Shown in pieces: positions 63,602-64,000 of a stretch of 64,000 bases of DNA. This DNA comes from Rhodovulum robiginosum (lineage in GTDB: Bacteria > Pseudomonadota > Alphaproteobacteria > Rhodobacterales > Rhodobacteraceae). The stretch is from the NCBI RefSeq assembly GCF_003944755.1, contig NZ_RWGU01000048.1, positions 124,001-188,000 of the forward strand, read 5' to 3'. The notes beneath the pieces are model-generated. The model was not told the origin of the DNA and searched no databases. It was given only the letters and a program-made list of their open reading frames with translations. The position numbers and the translations under genes are program-made. How positions within the stretch are numbered: position 1 is the stretch's first letter; each line of letters opens with the position of its first letter.

Positions 63602-63967
63602 ATGACATGCATGACCCGGATCGCATACATATTTGCCGTCGCCGCCCTGACGGCCAGCCCCGCGCTGGCCGAAGGTTTTCAACCCGTGGAAAACCGAGAC
63701 AGCTTCGTGTCCTTGATCGACGGCCGGTCACTGACACGGTTCGGCATTCGTCTTGAGGTTTCGCCTCGCGGCGACATCACCGGGCGCGCATTCGGACGCG
63801 AGGTCTCTGGCGATTGGCGCTGGGACGGCCGGTACTTCTGCCGCGATCTCACCTTCGGCGCGGAGAGCCTGGGGCCCAACTGCCAGGCGGTAGAGGTGCG
63901 CGGAAGCACGTTGCGCTTTATCGCCGACAAGGGCGCCGGACAGCGGGCCGATTTGCGCCTCGACTGA
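63602..63967 (+). CDS. Small exported protein of unknown function
   Basis: I do not recognise it beyond a signal peptide (MTRIAYIFAVAALTASPALA) followed by about 100 residues: FQPVENRDSFVSLIDGRSLT, then EVSPRGDITGRAFGREVSGD and two cysteines (FCRDLTF, NCQAVEV) that could pair. An ATG at 63611 is an equally likely start. Lying 29 bp after dapB, it may share the transcript. A periplasmic location is inferred. Confidence 0.72.
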   Translation: MTCMTRIAYIFAVAALTASPALAEGFQPVENRDSFVSLIDGRSLTRFGIRLEVSPRGDITGRAFGREVSGDWRWDGRYFCRDLTFGAESLGPNCQAVEVRGSTLRFIADKGAGQRADLRLD

Positions 63968-63971
63968 GCCG

Positions 63972-64000
63972 TCAGAAATCGACGGCGATGCCTTTCCTCT
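63972..64000 (-). CDS. Possible C-terminus of a gene entering from the right edge
   Basis: On the minus strand the last codons read RKGIAVDF and stop at TGA (63972-63974), 4 bp from the convergent exported-protein gene. Eight residues are too few to identify the product, and the reading frame itself is a guess. Confidence 0.25.

Overview
This 64 kb window is a GC-rich alphaproteobacterial chromosome segment, most likely from the order Rhodobacterales (roseobacter/Rhodobacter type). The evidence is the gene order hemN-fnrL-uspA-ccoNOQP-ccoGHIS, a PetP/PetR-type MarR plus response-regulator pair beside ilvE, a membrane-anchored CycM-type cytochrome c, COQ9, a DUF1013 (TrcR-type) regulator and a VPxPA-type C-terminal sorting protein. 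The window is almost entirely chromosomal housekeeping DNA. I saw no rRNA, tRNA, CRISPR array, integrase, transposase or prophage.

Layout. 1-5.5 kb: ispA (cut by the left edge), xseB and a histone-deacetylase-like hydrolase; petR-petP diverging from ilvE; a sorted surface protein; then a small AT-richer membrane protein coupled to pheS. 6.7-9.7 kb: rpsU, COQ9, a quinone oxidoreductase, a candidate structured RNA and RNase T2. 9.8-14.6 kb: TrcR, recR-ybaB-dnaX, a Ca2+/cation antiporter-like protein and the SRP RNA (ffs). 14.7-23.7 kb: an NMT1/THI5-type ABC importer, a periplasmic cyclic nucleotidase, NudC, an SRPBCC protein, a 5'-truncated EamA transporter, prephenate dehydratase and CycM. 23.8-29.6 kb: the yejABEF peptide importer.

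29.6-40.8 kb is the microaerobic respiration block. hemN (oxygen-independent haem synthesis), fnrL (the [4Fe-4S] oxygen sensor), a UspA protein, the cbb3 oxidase structural genes ccoNOQP and its assembly genes ccoGHIS lie together. Three FNR-type boxes fit FnrL control of the UspA gene and ccoNOQP and possible autoregulation. 40.8-51 kb: a SPOR-domain D-Ala-D-Ala carboxypeptidase, ClpS, an RsmC-like methyltransferase, an SDR, hemF, a glutathione S-transferase, a PRC-barrel protein and the divergent hemE/hemC pair. With hemN this makes four tetrapyrrole genes. A frameshifted copy of the hemE 3' end lies on the far side of the PRC-barrel gene.

51-64 kb: a demethylase-like flavin/Fe-S oxidoreductase, a GDSL esterase sharing a CATG start with a divergent ABC exporter, an AbrB-family membrane protein, an alpha/beta hydrolase, a DUF1643 protein, truB, a DUF2233 protein, rbfA and dapB.

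The features least explained by ordinary annotation are: a four-copy family of about 100-bp palindromic intergenic repeats (about 45.5, 53.3, 57.4 and 60.4 kb); the hemE remnant with an internal 27-bp tandem duplication; the candidate noncoding RNA at about 8.84-9.07 kb; the compositionally distinct small gene after pheS, where pheT would often be; and the truncated EamA gene ending at a nested inverted repeat.
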